Source of the DNA: Lentisphaera araneosa HTCC2155
GTDB lineage: Bacteria; Verrucomicrobiota; Lentisphaeria; Lentisphaerales; Lentisphaeraceae
Reading direction: 5' to 3'
NCBI RefSeq assembly: GCF_000170755.1
Contig: NZ_ABCK01000004.1
Span: 124,001 to 188,000 of the forward strand
DNA: 64,000 nucleotides
A program made the translations under genes and the position numbers. Shown piece after piece: positions 34,324-43,956 of the stretch (positions are counted from its first letter, which is position 1; the number at the start of each line of letters is the position of its first letter). Below the pieces are notes generated by a model, which saw nothing but the letters and a program-made list of their open reading frames with translations, was not told the DNA's origin and made no database searches.

Positions 34324-35690
34324 GCGAAAAGCTCCGGAATAGCGTGGCCACCTTTTGCGATAAACATGGGACGTCCACCAGGAGTGTGAATAGGAGCTTC
34401 GTTATCTATACCCATTTTTTCTAGTACAGTGGCTCCGAAGTCCTCGATGGTATAACCACGTGAACTCGTTATGTAATAACCATCTTTATCCGTTTCTCCG
34501 ACAACATGTCCGCGGGGGACTCCTGCACCCGCAAAGGCATAAGAGAAGGCGTGAGTCCAGTGATCACGTCCTTGGCGTTCATTGATTTTTGGGGTACGAC
34601 CGAGTTCAGTAACAAAGCAAACTAGGGTGTCTTCCAATAAACCGCGTTGATCCATATCTTCTATGAGCCCAGAAAAAGCCCAGTCAGTACTGCCCATCAT
34701 CGGCCAAGTTCCGATTCCATAACGACCACCGCCGGCACCACCGCCAGGAATATTGGTATGTGTTTTAGAATAAATCGCGTCGTGATGATCCCAGTTCATG
34801 TTGCCGCCACCAGGGTATCTATTATCGATATTTCTAAATTTTGTATCAATGCAGACGTAACGCACACCTGATTCAATGAGCTTGCGGCCCAACATATAAA
34901 GATCGGCACGTTGACGGAGTTCTTTTTGTTCAGGTCCGTACATTTTTTTGATGTGATCGGGTTCACTAGATAAGTCAAAAGCAGCGACGGTATTGGGGTT
35001 GATGAGCATTTCTTCTGCTTGCTGAGAAAAAGTTTGCATGGCAAGGATTTGATCGGAAGTACTTTTTCCTAAGCCAGAATTGAGCTTGGAAAGAAGTTTG
35101 CGACGCTCGAGTAATTGTTCTATCGCTTCTTTGCTGAGTCCAAGGCCATTGACTTCGCCATATTTAATCGCAAAGGCTTTGTCTTTTGCCTCGAGGAAAC
35201 CTAAACGGGAAGCAAATACGGATTGTTCCCCAGTTGATTCGTGAACATAAGCCGGCAAGTAGGGCGCTAGTCGACCTTTATGATGAGCAATCACTGAACC
35301 GATATCGGGGAGTTCCACAGGGCCCGTGGGATCACCAGCTGACATAATGTATTGAGAACCTAAGGGGTGAGAGTTACCAATCGAAGCTTTCTTTTGATAC
35401 ATGGAACGAACCACTGTGAGACGATCCGCAACTTTAGCCGTTCGATTCATAAGTTCCGTAAAATGAATACCTGGTACTTTTGTTTTAATTGTTTTAAAGG
35501 GGCTACGATGAATGATATTCGCCATAGGTTTGGGGTCAAAGGTATCGATCTGTGAAACGCCACCTTGCTCAAAGATAACCAAAACCTGTTTGGCTTGTGC
35601 CTTGATACGACGGCCTGAACTCGCCATAAGTGAAGGAGCTAAGGCACCCGCACTCAAGCTTTTTATAAAGTTTCGTCTATTAAAATCCAT
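34320..35690 (-). CDS. DUF1501 protein with Tat signal
   Basis: About 456 residues from ATG 35690, which has AAGGA five bases before it. The Tat-type leader is NRRNFIKSLSAGALAPSLMA. Landmarks: VLVIFEQGGVSQIDTFDPKP, VVRSMYQKKASIGNSHPLGS, MNWDHHDAIY, VCFVTELGRTPKINERQGRDHW and GVPRGHVVGETD. These match DUF1501, a sulfatase/phosphatase-like fold. It is the first gene of an operon with the DUF1549/1553, cytochrome and metallopeptidase genes and overlaps the next by ATGA. DUF1501 and DUF1549/1553 pairs are almost always adjacent in Planctomycetes and Lentisphaerae. Confidence 0.9.
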   Translation of the reverse strand: MDFNRRNFIKSLSAGALAPSLMASSGRRIKAQAKQVLVIFEQGGVSQIDTFDPKPMANIIHRSPFKTIKTKVPGIHFTELMNRTAKVADRLTVVRSMYQKKASIGNSHPLGSQYIMSAGDPTGPVELPDIGSVIAHHKGRLAPYLPAYVHESTGEQSVFASRLGFLEAKDKAFAIKYGEVNGLGLSKEAIEQLLERRKLLSKLNSGLGKSTSDQILAMQTFSQQAEEMLINPNTVAAFDLSSEPDHIKKMYGPEQKELRQRADLYMLGRKLIESGVRYVCIDTKFRNIDNRYPGGGNMNWDHHDAIYSKTHTNIPGGGAGGGRYGIGTWPMMGSTDWAFSGLIEDMDQRGLLEDTLVCFVTELGRTPKINERQGRDHWTHAFSYAFAGAGVPRGHVVGETDKDGYYITSSRGYTIEDFGATVLEKMGIDNEAPIHTPGGRPMFIAKGGHAIPELFA

Positions 35691-35897
35691 CTCAGTCCTT
35701 AATAATTTCATTCATTGTATTTATATATAATAAGTAACATAAGTATTAACACTGTGCCACTAGCTTTGTGTCAATTAATTAATCTTTTAGCGAAGACTCT
35801 AAACACTTTCTGTACAGTAAGTTTTATTAAACGATATACTTACATAAAACGGTCATTGAATATTGTAAGTTTCTAAGTGATTTAGCAATTTGAGATT

Positions 35898-35932
35898 AAA
35901 AAAGGGTATTTATCAAAAATTGATAAATACCC
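35898..35932 (-). terminator. Terminator of the polyamine operon
   Basis: GGGTATTTATC and GATAAATACCC form a perfect 11-base stem with a short AAAAATT-type loop, followed on the minus strand by six T. It lies 43 bases after the carboxynorspermidine dehydrogenase stop. Confidence 0.9.
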
Positions 35933-35974
35933 TAATAATAAATACTTAAATATATGGAAAACAAGTTTACTAAG

Positions 35975-37153
35975 TTAGCATTGATCAAGCACAGTCCACT
36001 TAAGACCATAGGTATTTAACATTTCCATGAAGGGGTCTGGATCGAGTTGTTCCATGTTGAATACGCCGTCACCTTGCCATATTTCTTGCGCCACAAGTGC
36101 TGTGCCGATGGCTGCTGGAACGCCTGTAGTATAGGAGATGGCTTGGGAACCAAGTTCTTCAAAACAGGCTTCGTGATCACAGATATTATAGATATAGATG
36201 GATTTTTCTTTGCCGTCTTTGTGTCCCTTAATGATATTTCCGATACAAGTTTTCCCCTTGGATGATTTCCCAAGATCACCTGGATTAGGTAAAACGGCCT
36301 TAAGAAATTGCAGAGGAACTATTTTTTGTCCTTCATAGTCAATTTCATCAATACGCGTCATCCCAACATTTTGAAGTACTTCTAAGTGTTTGAGGTAGTT
36401 GTCCGAGAAACTCATCCAAAACTGAGCTTTTTTAATGGTGGGAATGTGTTTGGTGAGTGATTCGAGTTCCTCATGGTACATGCGATAGATATTAAAAGTG
36501 CCGACACCTTCTGGACAAGTGTACTCTTGCTTCAAAGACATGGCGGGAGTTTCGACGAATTGCCCATCTTCCCAATGACGACATTCCGCAGTGACTTCGC
36601 GAATATTAATCTCGGGATTAAAATTCGTAGCAAAGGCTTGGCCATGGTCGCCACCATTGACATCGATAATGTCGAGTTCGGTAATCTCATCAAAGTGATG
36701 TTTGAGTGCCCAAGCAGTAAAGATATTAGTTACACCTGGATCGAAGCCTGAGCCGAGAAGGGCAAAGAGGCCCGCTTTCTGAAAACGCTCTTGATAATCC
36801 CACTGCCATTTATATTCAAACTTAGCCGTATCTAGGGGTTCGTAGTTGGCTGTATCTACATAATGCACACCGCACTCAAGACAAGCATCCATAATTGTGA
36901 GATCCTGATAAGGCAGGGCGACATTCAGCACAATGTTGGGTTTAAATTGCTGCATCAGTCCTACGAGCTCAGGGACATTATCGGCATCGACTTGTGCCGT
37001 ATTGATTTTACCTTTTGCGAGTTCAGCAATCGCGTCGCACTTAGATTTTGTTCTTGAAGCGAGGAGGATTTCGGAGAAAACTCCAATTTCGAGACATTTG
37101 AGTGTGGCGACTTGGCTAACTCCACCAGCGCCAATTATAAGTAATCTAGACAT
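35975..37153 (-). CDS. Carboxynorspermidine dehydrogenase (saccharopine dehydrogenase family)
   Basis: A 392-residue enzyme with an N-terminal Rossmann fold (LLIIGAGGVSQVATLKC) and the family segments VDADNVPELVGLM, VLNVALPYQDLTIMDACLE, GVHYVDTANYEP, LLGSGFDPGVTNIFTAWALK and DVNGGDHGQAFATNFNPE. These match carboxynorspermidine synthase, which condenses aspartate semialdehyde with a diamine. It is the last gene of the yeiP-speA operon, 16 bases after speA, which supports a polyamine role rather than lysine metabolism. A carboxynorspermidine decarboxylase is not in the window. A terminator follows. Confidence 0.88.
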   Translation of the reverse strand: MSRLLIIGAGGVSQVATLKCLEIGVFSEILLASRTKSKCDAIAELAKGKINTAQVDADNVPELVGLMQQFKPNIVLNVALPYQDLTIMDACLECGVHYVDTANYEPLDTAKFEYKWQWDYQERFQKAGLFALLGSGFDPGVTNIFTAWALKHHFDEITELDIIDVNGGDHGQAFATNFNPEINIREVTAECRHWEDGQFVETPAMSLKQEYTCPEGVGTFNIYRMYHEELESLTKHIPTIKKAQFWMSFSDNYLKHLEVLQNVGMTRIDEIDYEGQKIVPLQFLKAVLPNPGDLGKSSKGKTCIGNIIKGHKDGKEKSIYIYNICDHEACFEELGSQAISYTTGVPAAIGTALVAQEIWQGDGVFNMEQLDPDPFMEMLNTYGLKWTVLDQC

Positions 37154-37169
37154 GATAATTTCCTTAATG

Positions 37170-39065
37170 TTATGAGTCGAGATAAGTGTATTGTTTTAGA
37201 CAGTTTTCATAAAAGTCGACATATTTGACGCCCATACGAGCTTGGATCTGTCCTGCTTTGATGTTTGTGTCAATTTCTTTTTTAATGACCTGAGCCATAA
37301 AGTCCGGGTTGTACTGCATGGTGCTGAGCACATCCCCAGCGGTTCCACCACTGATAGCTTCGTCAATGTAAAAGCCGCTCTCATCATTTTTGTCGGCATA
37401 AACGTGAACTTCATGTAGTCTACCAAAGAGGTTGTGCGTGATCCCCATAACGTCCTGATAAGCTCCTGTGAGAAAAATGCCAATGTGGTAGGCTTCATCA
37501 TTATTGATCTTGTGGAGTTTAATCGTCTCGGAAAGACCTTCTGTATCTAAGAACTGTTTGATTTGTCCATCTGAATCACAGCTGATGTCACAAAGCTTAC
37601 AATCTTCATCAGGGACTTCATTGAGTCGCTGTAGCGGAAGAATGGGCAAGACTTGGTCAATGGCCCATACGTCGGCGGCAGATTGAAAGACAGAGAAATT
37701 ACAGAGGTACTGTTTGGCATGAGCTTTCTCTAAGGCTAGTAAATCTTCTGGAATAAACTCTTTCTGCTTGAGAAGTGCAGTTATCTGTTCCATGACTCGC
37801 CAGTAAATGTTTTCAATAGCGGCTTGTTCTTCTAGTTCAAGGATACCCAATTTGAATGCTTGCATTGACTCAGCTTTTATTTGCTTCGCAGTATTGAGCA
37901 TTTCTTGACAGTTATTTATGCTAAGTTCTTCGAGTGTGGAGCGCATGTTTTGTAAGAGGTAATGATCACTGCTTTGAACTTGGATTTCAAAATCTTCGTG
38001 ATGTTTCTTTTTAATGTCAATTACATTCGTTACAACACAGGAATGGTGAGCAGTAATTGCACGTCCACTTTCAGTCACGATTGTCGGATGAGCGACTTCC
38101 TCATCGTCACAAATTTGCTTGATACTAAGTACTAAGTCCATGGCGTATTCATCTAAACGGTAGTTACGAGAAGAGTCTTTGCTCGAGCGACTTCCATCGT
38201 AATCAATAGCTAGGCCGCCACCAGCGTCGAGGTATTCAATATTGAACCCCATTTTTGCGATCTTCGCATAAACACGTGAACCCTCGATGATCGCTTCTTT
38301 AATTGTTTTGATGTCGGCAATCTGACTTCCCATGTGAAAATGCAAGAGCTTGAGGCAATCAAGCATATTTTCTTCTTCTAGTACTTTGAGGGACTTAATA
38401 ATCTCGAGTATAGAAAGGCCAAATTTGGCATTTTCACCTGAAGAAGAAGCCCATTTACCACGACTCTCTGAAGAAAGCTTAAGTCTTAAACCAATAAGTG
38501 GACGAATGTTTTCTTGCTTGGAAACCTTCAGAAGTAGATTGAGCTCACTAAAGTTTTCTATAACGACTATGCATTGACGCCCCATTTTAACGCCGAGCAA
38601 AGCAAGGCGCATGTATTCCTCATCTTTATAACCATTGAGGATAGTGAGACTTTCTTTATTGGTGTTGTAGGCAAGTGCGGCTAATATTTCTGGTTTTGAT
38701 CCAGCCTCCAAGCCAAAGTCAAATTCTGAACCCGCATCGACAATCTCTTCAACCACTTCTCGCATTTGATTGACTTTTATGGGGTAAACCCCGCGATAGC
38801 ACCCCTGATACTCCATTTCTTTAATGGCGTTATCAAAAGCTAAATTGAGGTTGCGAACTTGCGCACGCAAGACGTCGTGAAAACGAATGACTACGGGAAG
38901 TTTTAAGCCCTGGAGTTTAATTTCATCAACAACGCGGTTAATGGGGATGTGAAGATCGTCTTTTTCTTGATAAGGGAGCACGCAGACTTCGCCTGATTCA
39001 TTAATATGGAAAAATGAATCAGACCAGCGTTCTATATTGTACTGTTGCTGTGGATCCCAGGTCAT
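37170..39065 (-). CDS. speA: Biosynthetic arginine decarboxylase
   Basis: A 631-residue PLP enzyme of the SpeA type, close to the usual ~630-660. Recognisable segments: WSDSFFHINESGEVCVLPYQ at the N-terminus, RFHDVLRAQVRNLNLAFDNA, YPIKVNQMREVVEEIVDAGS with the PLP lysine (VKVNQ-like), FGLEAGSKPEILAALAY, LHFHMGSQIADI, LDAGGGLAIDYDG, VTESGRAITAHHSCVV and the C-terminal VCD-type IDQVLPILPLQRLNEVPDE. It converts arginine to agmatine. It starts 9 bases after the EF-P-like gene and precedes the carboxynorspermidine gene, so the operon joins translation elongation and polyamine synthesis. Confidence 0.95.
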   Translation of the reverse strand: MTWDPQQQYNIERWSDSFFHINESGEVCVLPYQEKDDLHIPINRVVDEIKLQGLKLPVVIRFHDVLRAQVRNLNLAFDNAIKEMEYQGCYRGVYPIKVNQMREVVEEIVDAGSEFDFGLEAGSKPEILAALAYNTNKESLTILNGYKDEEYMRLALLGVKMGRQCIVVIENFSELNLLLKVSKQENIRPLIGLRLKLSSESRGKWASSSGENAKFGLSILEIIKSLKVLEEENMLDCLKLLHFHMGSQIADIKTIKEAIIEGSRVYAKIAKMGFNIEYLDAGGGLAIDYDGSRSSKDSSRNYRLDEYAMDLVLSIKQICDDEEVAHPTIVTESGRAITAHHSCVVTNVIDIKKKHHEDFEIQVQSSDHYLLQNMRSTLEELSINNCQEMLNTAKQIKAESMQAFKLGILELEEQAAIENIYWRVMEQITALLKQKEFIPEDLLALEKAHAKQYLCNFSVFQSAADVWAIDQVLPILPLQRLNEVPDEDCKLCDISCDSDGQIKQFLDTEGLSETIKLHKINNDEAYHIGIFLTGAYQDVMGITHNLFGRLHEVHVYADKNDESGFYIDEAISGGTAGDVLSTMQYNPDFMAQVIKKEIDTNIKAGQIQARMGVKYVDFYENCLKQYTYLDS

Positions 39066-39074
39066 GATGAAAGC

Positions 39075-39641
39075 TTATTTTGCGCGTGAAATGAACTCGC
39101 CAGAACGCGTATCAACTTTGATGACTTCGCCTGACTCTAAATATTCGGGGACTTGAAGGTTATAACCCGTTTCTAAAACCGCATTCTTTGTACGTGCCGT
39201 GGCAGAAGCGGACTTAATGCTAGGGTCACATTCCGTTACTGTGAGTTGAACTGTGTCGGGAAGTGTCACTGTTTTGACGATGCCTTCAATGAGTAGGGCA
39301 GTGAGCTCCATGCCTTCAAGCAGGAAGTTTTTGTCATCACCAATAAAATCTAAGTTGAGCTGAAATTGATCGTATGTTTCAAGATCCATAAAAGTATAGT
39401 TATCACCTTCGATATAAGAAAACTCTACAGGACGCTTTTCGTACTCACCTTCTTTGAGCATTTCATCACTCTTGAAACTGTGGTCGGTTTTCTGACCTGT
39501 TATGAGATCACGAGTTCTGATTTTATAGAGCGTGCTGCCACCACGAGCCGATGGGCTTTGGCAAGTAATTGTATCGACGATGTGAAGTTTACCCGCTATG
39601 TCGAGTACAGAGTTTTTCTTAATCTTTGAAGCTTGAACCAT
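39075..39641 (-). CDS. yeiP: EF-P-like protein EfpL (YeiP)
   Basis: A 188-residue EF-P family protein. The loop of domain I reads QSPSARGGSTLYKIRTRD, which matches the SPTARGA-type loop of the YeiP/EfpL branch with an arginine at the tip, not the PGKG or PGR loop of standard EF-P. Domain III ends with VQVPEYLESGEVIKVDTRSG, as in family members. EF-P proteins relieve ribosome stalling at polyproline and related sequences. It is the first gene of an operon with speA. In this branch the arginine is not known to be modified. The wider claim that this cell also has a standard EF-P cannot be tested here. Confidence 0.9.
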   Translation of the reverse strand: MVQASKIKKNSVLDIAGKLHIVDTITCQSPSARGGSTLYKIRTRDLITGQKTDHSFKSDEMLKEGEYEKRPVEFSYIEGDNYTFMDLETYDQFQLNLDFIGDDKNFLLEGMELTALLIEGIVKTVTLPDTVQLTVTECDPSIKSASATARTKNAVLETGYNLQVPEYLESGEVIKVDTRSGEFISRAK

Positions 39642-39688
39642 GACTATCTCATTTCGTTTAAGTTTTTATTGATGATTATATATGATCT

Positions 39689-39717
39689 AAAAAAAAAGCC
39701 AGGGTAGGAACCCTGGC
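39689..39717 (-). terminator. Terminator of the DAHP synthase gene
   Basis: GCCAGGGTAGGAACCCTGGC (39698-39717) forms an eight-base stem, followed on the minus strand by a run of nine T. It separates the DAHP synthase gene from the yeiP operon. Confidence 0.92.
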
Positions 39718-39738
39718 TTCAGATATATCTATGAAGTT

Positions 39739-40782
39739 TTATGCGAGTTCCGCGGCAGCTTTTCTGAGTGATTCTGCCGTTCGTTCCCAGTCGAGACATT
39801 TATCAGTGAGGGAAACACCGTACTTAAGATCAGCAAGATCTTCAGTAATCGGTTGGTTACCTTCATTAATATTACTCTCGAGCATCACACCTTTAATTTT
39901 GCCTGGTGTTTCATTAATTTGAGCAACGATATCATCAAGTACAGGGATTTGCTTATTGTGATCTTTTGATGAGTTGGCATGTGAGCAGTCAACGACAATT
40001 GAAGCTTCAATGCCACGACCTTCAATTACTTCGATACACTTGGCAATCGATTCAGTGTCGTAGTTTGGACCGTCGTGACCACCACGTAATACGAGGTGAC
40101 CATGGGGATTACCTGTAGTAGAAACTACTGATGAGCGACCGTTGGCATCGATACCGAGGAAGTGTTGGGGTAAACGACTTGATTGAATTGCGTTAAGCGC
40201 AACTTCGAAGCTACCATCAGTACTATTTTTGAATCCTACTGGCATGGATAGACCACTGGCCATTTCACGGTGAGTTTGTGACTCAGTTGTACGTGCACCA
40301 ATAGCTGCCCAAGATACGAGATCAGAAAGGTATTGGGGAACGATGGGGTCAAGGAATTCAGTTGCTGTAGCTAAACCGAGTGAAGCCACTTCGTTGAGGA
40401 TTTCACGACCGAGCACTAAACCTTCTTCAATAGCGTAAGAATTATTGATATGTGGATCGTTGATTAAACCTTTCCATCCGCCGATTGTTCTTGGCTTTTC
40501 AAAATAAACACGCATGACAATAAAAATTTTGTCATTGAGTTCCGTTTGAAGATCTTTGAGACGCTTAGCATAATCCAAAGCAATTTCTTTACTGTGGATT
40601 GAACAAGGACCCGTAATGACCATGAGGCGCTTATCTTCACCGCTAAGGATTTTAACGATGGTGTCTCTGCCATTTTGAACTGCTTTTGCAGCTTCTTCAG
40701 TAACGGGCACACTCTCACGAATGACTGCCGGAGCAGAAAGAGGAGTGATTTTAGCTATGTGTATGTTATTTAAGTCGCTCAT
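39739..40782 (-). CDS. aroG: 3-deoxy-7-phosphoheptulonate (DAHP) synthase
   Basis: A 347-residue class I (AroFGH-type) DAHP synthase. Motifs: LMVITGPCSIHSKEIALDYA, VMRVYFEKPRTIGGWKGLIN, GARTTESQTHREMASGLSMP, GFKNSTDGSFEVALNAI, HLVLRGGHDGPNYDTES and VVDCSHANSSKDHNKQI, including the metal and substrate residues (Cys of PCSIH, KPRT, His and Asp of CSHAN). It condenses phosphoenolpyruvate and erythrose 4-phosphate, first step of aromatic amino acid synthesis. Which amino acid inhibits it is not clear, so the isozyme letter is tentative. It has its own terminator. Confidence 0.94.
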   Translation of the reverse strand: MSDLNNIHIAKITPLSAPAVIRESVPVTEEAAKAVQNGRDTIVKILSGEDKRLMVITGPCSIHSKEIALDYAKRLKDLQTELNDKIFIVMRVYFEKPRTIGGWKGLINDPHINNSYAIEEGLVLGREILNEVASLGLATATEFLDPIVPQYLSDLVSWAAIGARTTESQTHREMASGLSMPVGFKNSTDGSFEVALNAIQSSRLPQHFLGIDANGRSSVVSTTGNPHGHLVLRGGHDGPNYDTESIAKCIEVIEGRGIEASIVVDCSHANSSKDHNKQIPVLDDIVAQINETPGKIKGVMLESNINEGNQPITEDLADLKYGVSLTDKCLDWERTAESLRKAAAELA

Positions 40783-40941
40783 TTTATCTCTATATAATGT
40801 TAAAAAAAAATTAATGCCCTTATAAAAAACCTTTAATGAGATTCGTCAAGCTCTTTAAAGACAGTCTTGACAAAAGCCTTGTTATTTCTATATTCACTAA
40901 CTTTTTATTAACATCATCTTAATTAGGTCCAAAACTATTTT

Positions 40942-42486
40942 ATGAAGCCCAAAGACGAATGCGGTATTGCCGCAGTATATGCCCTCAAAGGGGGATTGCC
41001 CGATACTGAAACAGATCTAGGTTCTTACATCCCTCTCATGCTGCAAGATATGCAGAACCGTGGTGAGCTCTCCGCTGGCATAACAAGTTACGATCCGCAC
41101 CGTAACTATTTACTTAAGACTCATAAAGCTTTGGGCCAAGTTAAAGAAGCTTTTAAAATCAACCCGAGTAATGAAAAAACAATTGAAGAAGCAACCTCCG
41201 GTTGTGCTGCTATTGGCCACGTTAGGTATGCTACTTGTGGTAAAGATGATGTGAACTACGCACAACCATTTGAACGTGAACACGGCCGTTTACACAAATG
41301 GTTTTCTTTTTGCTTCAATGGTAATATTGCCAACCACGTTGAACTCAAGAACTATCTTGTAGAAAACAAGCTTTATCATATCAACCTTGAATCTGACACA
41401 GAAATCTTGATGCATTACCTCGCTCGTGAAATTGCCCAGTTCGAAGATGGCGATGTGGATTATGTTCAAATCTTTAAACGTCTAGCTCACAGCTTTGATG
41501 GTGCTTGGTGTTTGTCAATGATTGATGCCCAAGGCGATTTAGTTGTAGCTCGTGACCCACTTGGTTTTAAACCTTTAAGTTATGCTATTACGGATGATAA
41601 AGTTCTCGTTGCGTCTGAATCAGTGGCTATCTGGAACCGTGGTGTTGGTAATATTCAAACTCTCGAACCGGGACACTTGCTACGCGTTACTAAAGATGGT
41701 GTAAAAGTCGAAAAATTTGCAGAATCAACACGTAAAGCGCATTGTTTCTTTGAGTGGATCTATTTCTCCAATGTTGCTTCTGATATCGATGGTGTTAATG
41801 TTTATGAATCGCGTGTTCGTGCTGGTGAAATGCTTGCAAAAAAAGAAACTCTCACAATTGATGATGATACAATTGTTGTTTCTGTACCTGATACCGCGAA
41901 AGCCTCTGGAGACGCCATGGGTTTTGAACTTGGCGCTAAAGTTGTCGAGGGCCTTTTCCGTAACCGTTATGTAGGCCGTTCATTTATCAAATCGGGCAAT
42001 AGCCGTAACAAAGTAGTCCAGCAAAAATTTACTCCTTTACCTTCAGTACTCAAAGGAAAAAAAGTAATCTTAGTTGAAGACTCACTTGTTCGTGGTACAA
42101 CACTCAAACACATTATTAAAGATATGAAGGAGCGTGGACAAGTCGCTGAAGTTCATTTGCGCATTGCATGTCCGCCAATTCTCTCTCCTTGCTTCTATGG
42201 TATCGATATGTCGACTCTTAAAGAACTCTTTGCACGTCAATACACCGATGTTGATGCAACTGAATCAGACCTCCCTGAAGAAGTTCGTACAAAAATGGCC
42301 AATGACTTAGGTGCTGATTCATTAACTTACCTGTCTCATACAGATATGGCAGAAGTCATTGACCTTCCTTATGAAGATTTATGTATCGCTTGTGTTAACA
42401 GTGATTACCCAACGGCTCAAGGTAAAAAACTTATTGTTAAAGCTCGCGAAAATGCCTTAAAAGGCGTCGAAGGAAGATCTTACTAA
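40942..42486 (+). CDS. purF: Amidophosphoribosyltransferase
   Basis: A 514-residue PurF. The glutaminase domain begins with CGIAAVYAL (nucleophile Cys7 after a six-residue propeptide), then GHVRYATCGKDDVNYAQPFE and FNGNIANHVELKNYL. The phosphoribosyltransferase domain has the PRPP loop VILVEDSLVRGTTLKHI and IACPPILSPCFYGIDMST. Cysteines at CFFEWIYFS, IACPP and LCIACVNSDYPT occupy the positions of the four [4Fe-4S] ligands of the Bacillus type, so a cluster is likely. It catalyses the first committed step of purine synthesis. It stands alone, divergent from aroG, with a terminator after it. Confidence 0.93.
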   Translation: MKPKDECGIAAVYALKGGLPDTETDLGSYIPLMLQDMQNRGELSAGITSYDPHRNYLLKTHKALGQVKEAFKINPSNEKTIEEATSGCAAIGHVRYATCGKDDVNYAQPFEREHGRLHKWFSFCFNGNIANHVELKNYLVENKLYHINLESDTEILMHYLAREIAQFEDGDVDYVQIFKRLAHSFDGAWCLSMIDAQGDLVVARDPLGFKPLSYAITDDKVLVASESVAIWNRGVGNIQTLEPGHLLRVTKDGVKVEKFAESTRKAHCFFEWIYFSNVASDIDGVNVYESRVRAGEMLAKKETLTIDDDTIVVSVPDTAKASGDAMGFELGAKVVEGLFRNRYVGRSFIKSGNSRNKVVQQKFTPLPSVLKGKKVILVEDSLVRGTTLKHIIKDMKERGQVAEVHLRIACPPILSPCFYGIDMSTLKELFARQYTDVDATESDLPEEVRTKMANDLGADSLTYLSHTDMAEVIDLPYEDLCIACVNSDYPTAQGKKLIVKARENALKGVEGRSY

Positions 42487-42512
42487 CAGATTTACTGATT
42501 AGCACATTCATT

Positions 42513-42540
42513 AAGAGCCTTCGAAAGCAGGCTCTTTTTT
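42513..42540 (+). terminator. Terminator after purF
   Basis: AAGAGCC and GGCTCTT around TTCGAAAGCA, followed by T-rich sequence, 27 bases after the purF stop. Confidence 0.9.
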
Positions 42541-43029
42541 ATGGTTAAACTTATTATTATGTTATATTTGAATCCATTTCTGTTAAATATTTATATTTCA
42601 AAATATTGTTATTCCTTGAATTCAACTCATAAGTGCAACACTTACTTTTTTGTTAAATCAATTCCAGTTAATTCCTGAAATACTTCATAAGGTGTTTGAA
42701 ATTCAAGAATTTCCGAGGTCTATTATTAAGCTTATCAACAGCAATTTTAACTTATGAGACTTTAACTGGAGTAAAATATTAACCCTGCTAAAAGCTTAAA
42801 GACGGCGTACTTATATAATTAAGTATGCTATTGATTTTCGTGATTCATTCTTTGAAAATTAATACTTATCCTTAAACATAAATAATTTCAGTTAAATCTA
42901 CTCATTTAAATTAAAATTATGGTTTTAAAATTTAAGGATGTAAATGAAATAATTATTAAGACACTTGAATAAATTATCCTGGTAAAGTTAGTTTCAGAAA
43001 ATAAATGAACGGTTATATGGAGTGAAAAT
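42541..43029. other. Very AT-rich gene-free stretch
   Basis: Nearly 500 bases of low-GC sequence without a supported gene or clear repeat. It leads into the unknown secreted gene at 43030, whose ribosome site (TGGAGTG) lies at its end. The base composition is lower in GC than the housekeeping genes on the left, consistent with foreign or decaying DNA. Confidence 0.4.
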
Positions 43030-43760
43030 ATGAATATATCAGCTCAAAAACTTTGGCGATTAGTCAATACTTCAATTTGTTTAGCTTTATTATTTCTTAC
43101 TCAAGATATACATAGTAATGGTTTAACAAGTCTTGATAGACTTTTGGATATTACTTCACCGAAAGGTAAAGAGCTATTAGATAATAGTAAATAAATCAAG
43201 ATTAACTCAAATCAAATCTTTTATAGATCATGGACTAAGAACCACCTCAACTACTTATTCTGTTGAGAGTATCTCCAAAGCCCAAGATCAAAACTATTAT
43301 ATTAAGAATACTGAAGTTGATGTTAATAGTTATAAAAATTTAACATTAACTGATATTAAAGAATCCACTGAATTACTACTAGAATGTATTCCCTATGAGA
43401 ATATCAGTAATAAAGAAAAATTATTATTTCACTTTAATCACCATATTTCAATATCTCTGAAAGAGCGTAACTTTTTAATTTTAAATGTAGACAGATCTTC
43501 ACTACGTGGTGGTGAAATGGATATTAATACATTTTGTATTTTAATTGCCCAAGATAAAGATACTCATAAAATACTACTTTCAGAAATAAGTAATGATAGA
43601 CAAAAAATGTTTTGGGTATCTCAAAAACAGTTATTTAATAATCTTCTTAGTGAAGAATATATAATTAATAAAGATCAAGTATCTTGGATTATTTTTAGAC
43701 CTGTAAATTCTAATAATTCTTTACATTCTAAAAATATTGAGCACAATAAGCTCACCTTAT
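43030..43760 (+). pseudogene. Unknown secreted protein gene, frameshifted and cut by an insertion element
   Basis: ATG 43030 behind TGGAGTG opens a 54-codon frame with an export-signal-like N-terminus (LWRLVNTSICLALLFLTQ). It stops at 43194, but another frame is open from 43181 to 43760 with protein-like content (TQIKSFIDHGLRTTSTTYS, LKERNFLILNVDRSSLRGGE, DINTFCILIAQDKDTHKILL, VSWIIFRPVNSNN), which has no start codon until 43517. One frame change near 43180-43195 would make one product. The apparent TAA stop at 43760-43762 is created by the end of the ISNCY-like element, and the frame resumes at 45650. I do not recognise the family. Confidence 0.6.
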
Positions 43761-43779
43761 AATTAGTGCCTGACCGAAA
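43761..43779. repeat. Left terminal inverted repeat of the ISNCY-like element
   Basis: AATTAGTGCCTGACCGAAA; matches the right end at 18 of 19 positions in inverted orientation. Confidence 0.88.
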
Positions 43780-43956
43780 TGAACCTAAGTCTTTTAAGTA
43801 TAATAATTTATAAGGAAAATAAGTTGTGAGTTTTTCTAGAAAACAGTATTAAAGTACCCTATAAAACTTTTGTTTAAATGTATAGTACTTCATCATAAAC
43901 TACTATTTATCCAATAGGATACAGATAAAATAAAAGAATCCAAGGTGTCATATAGC

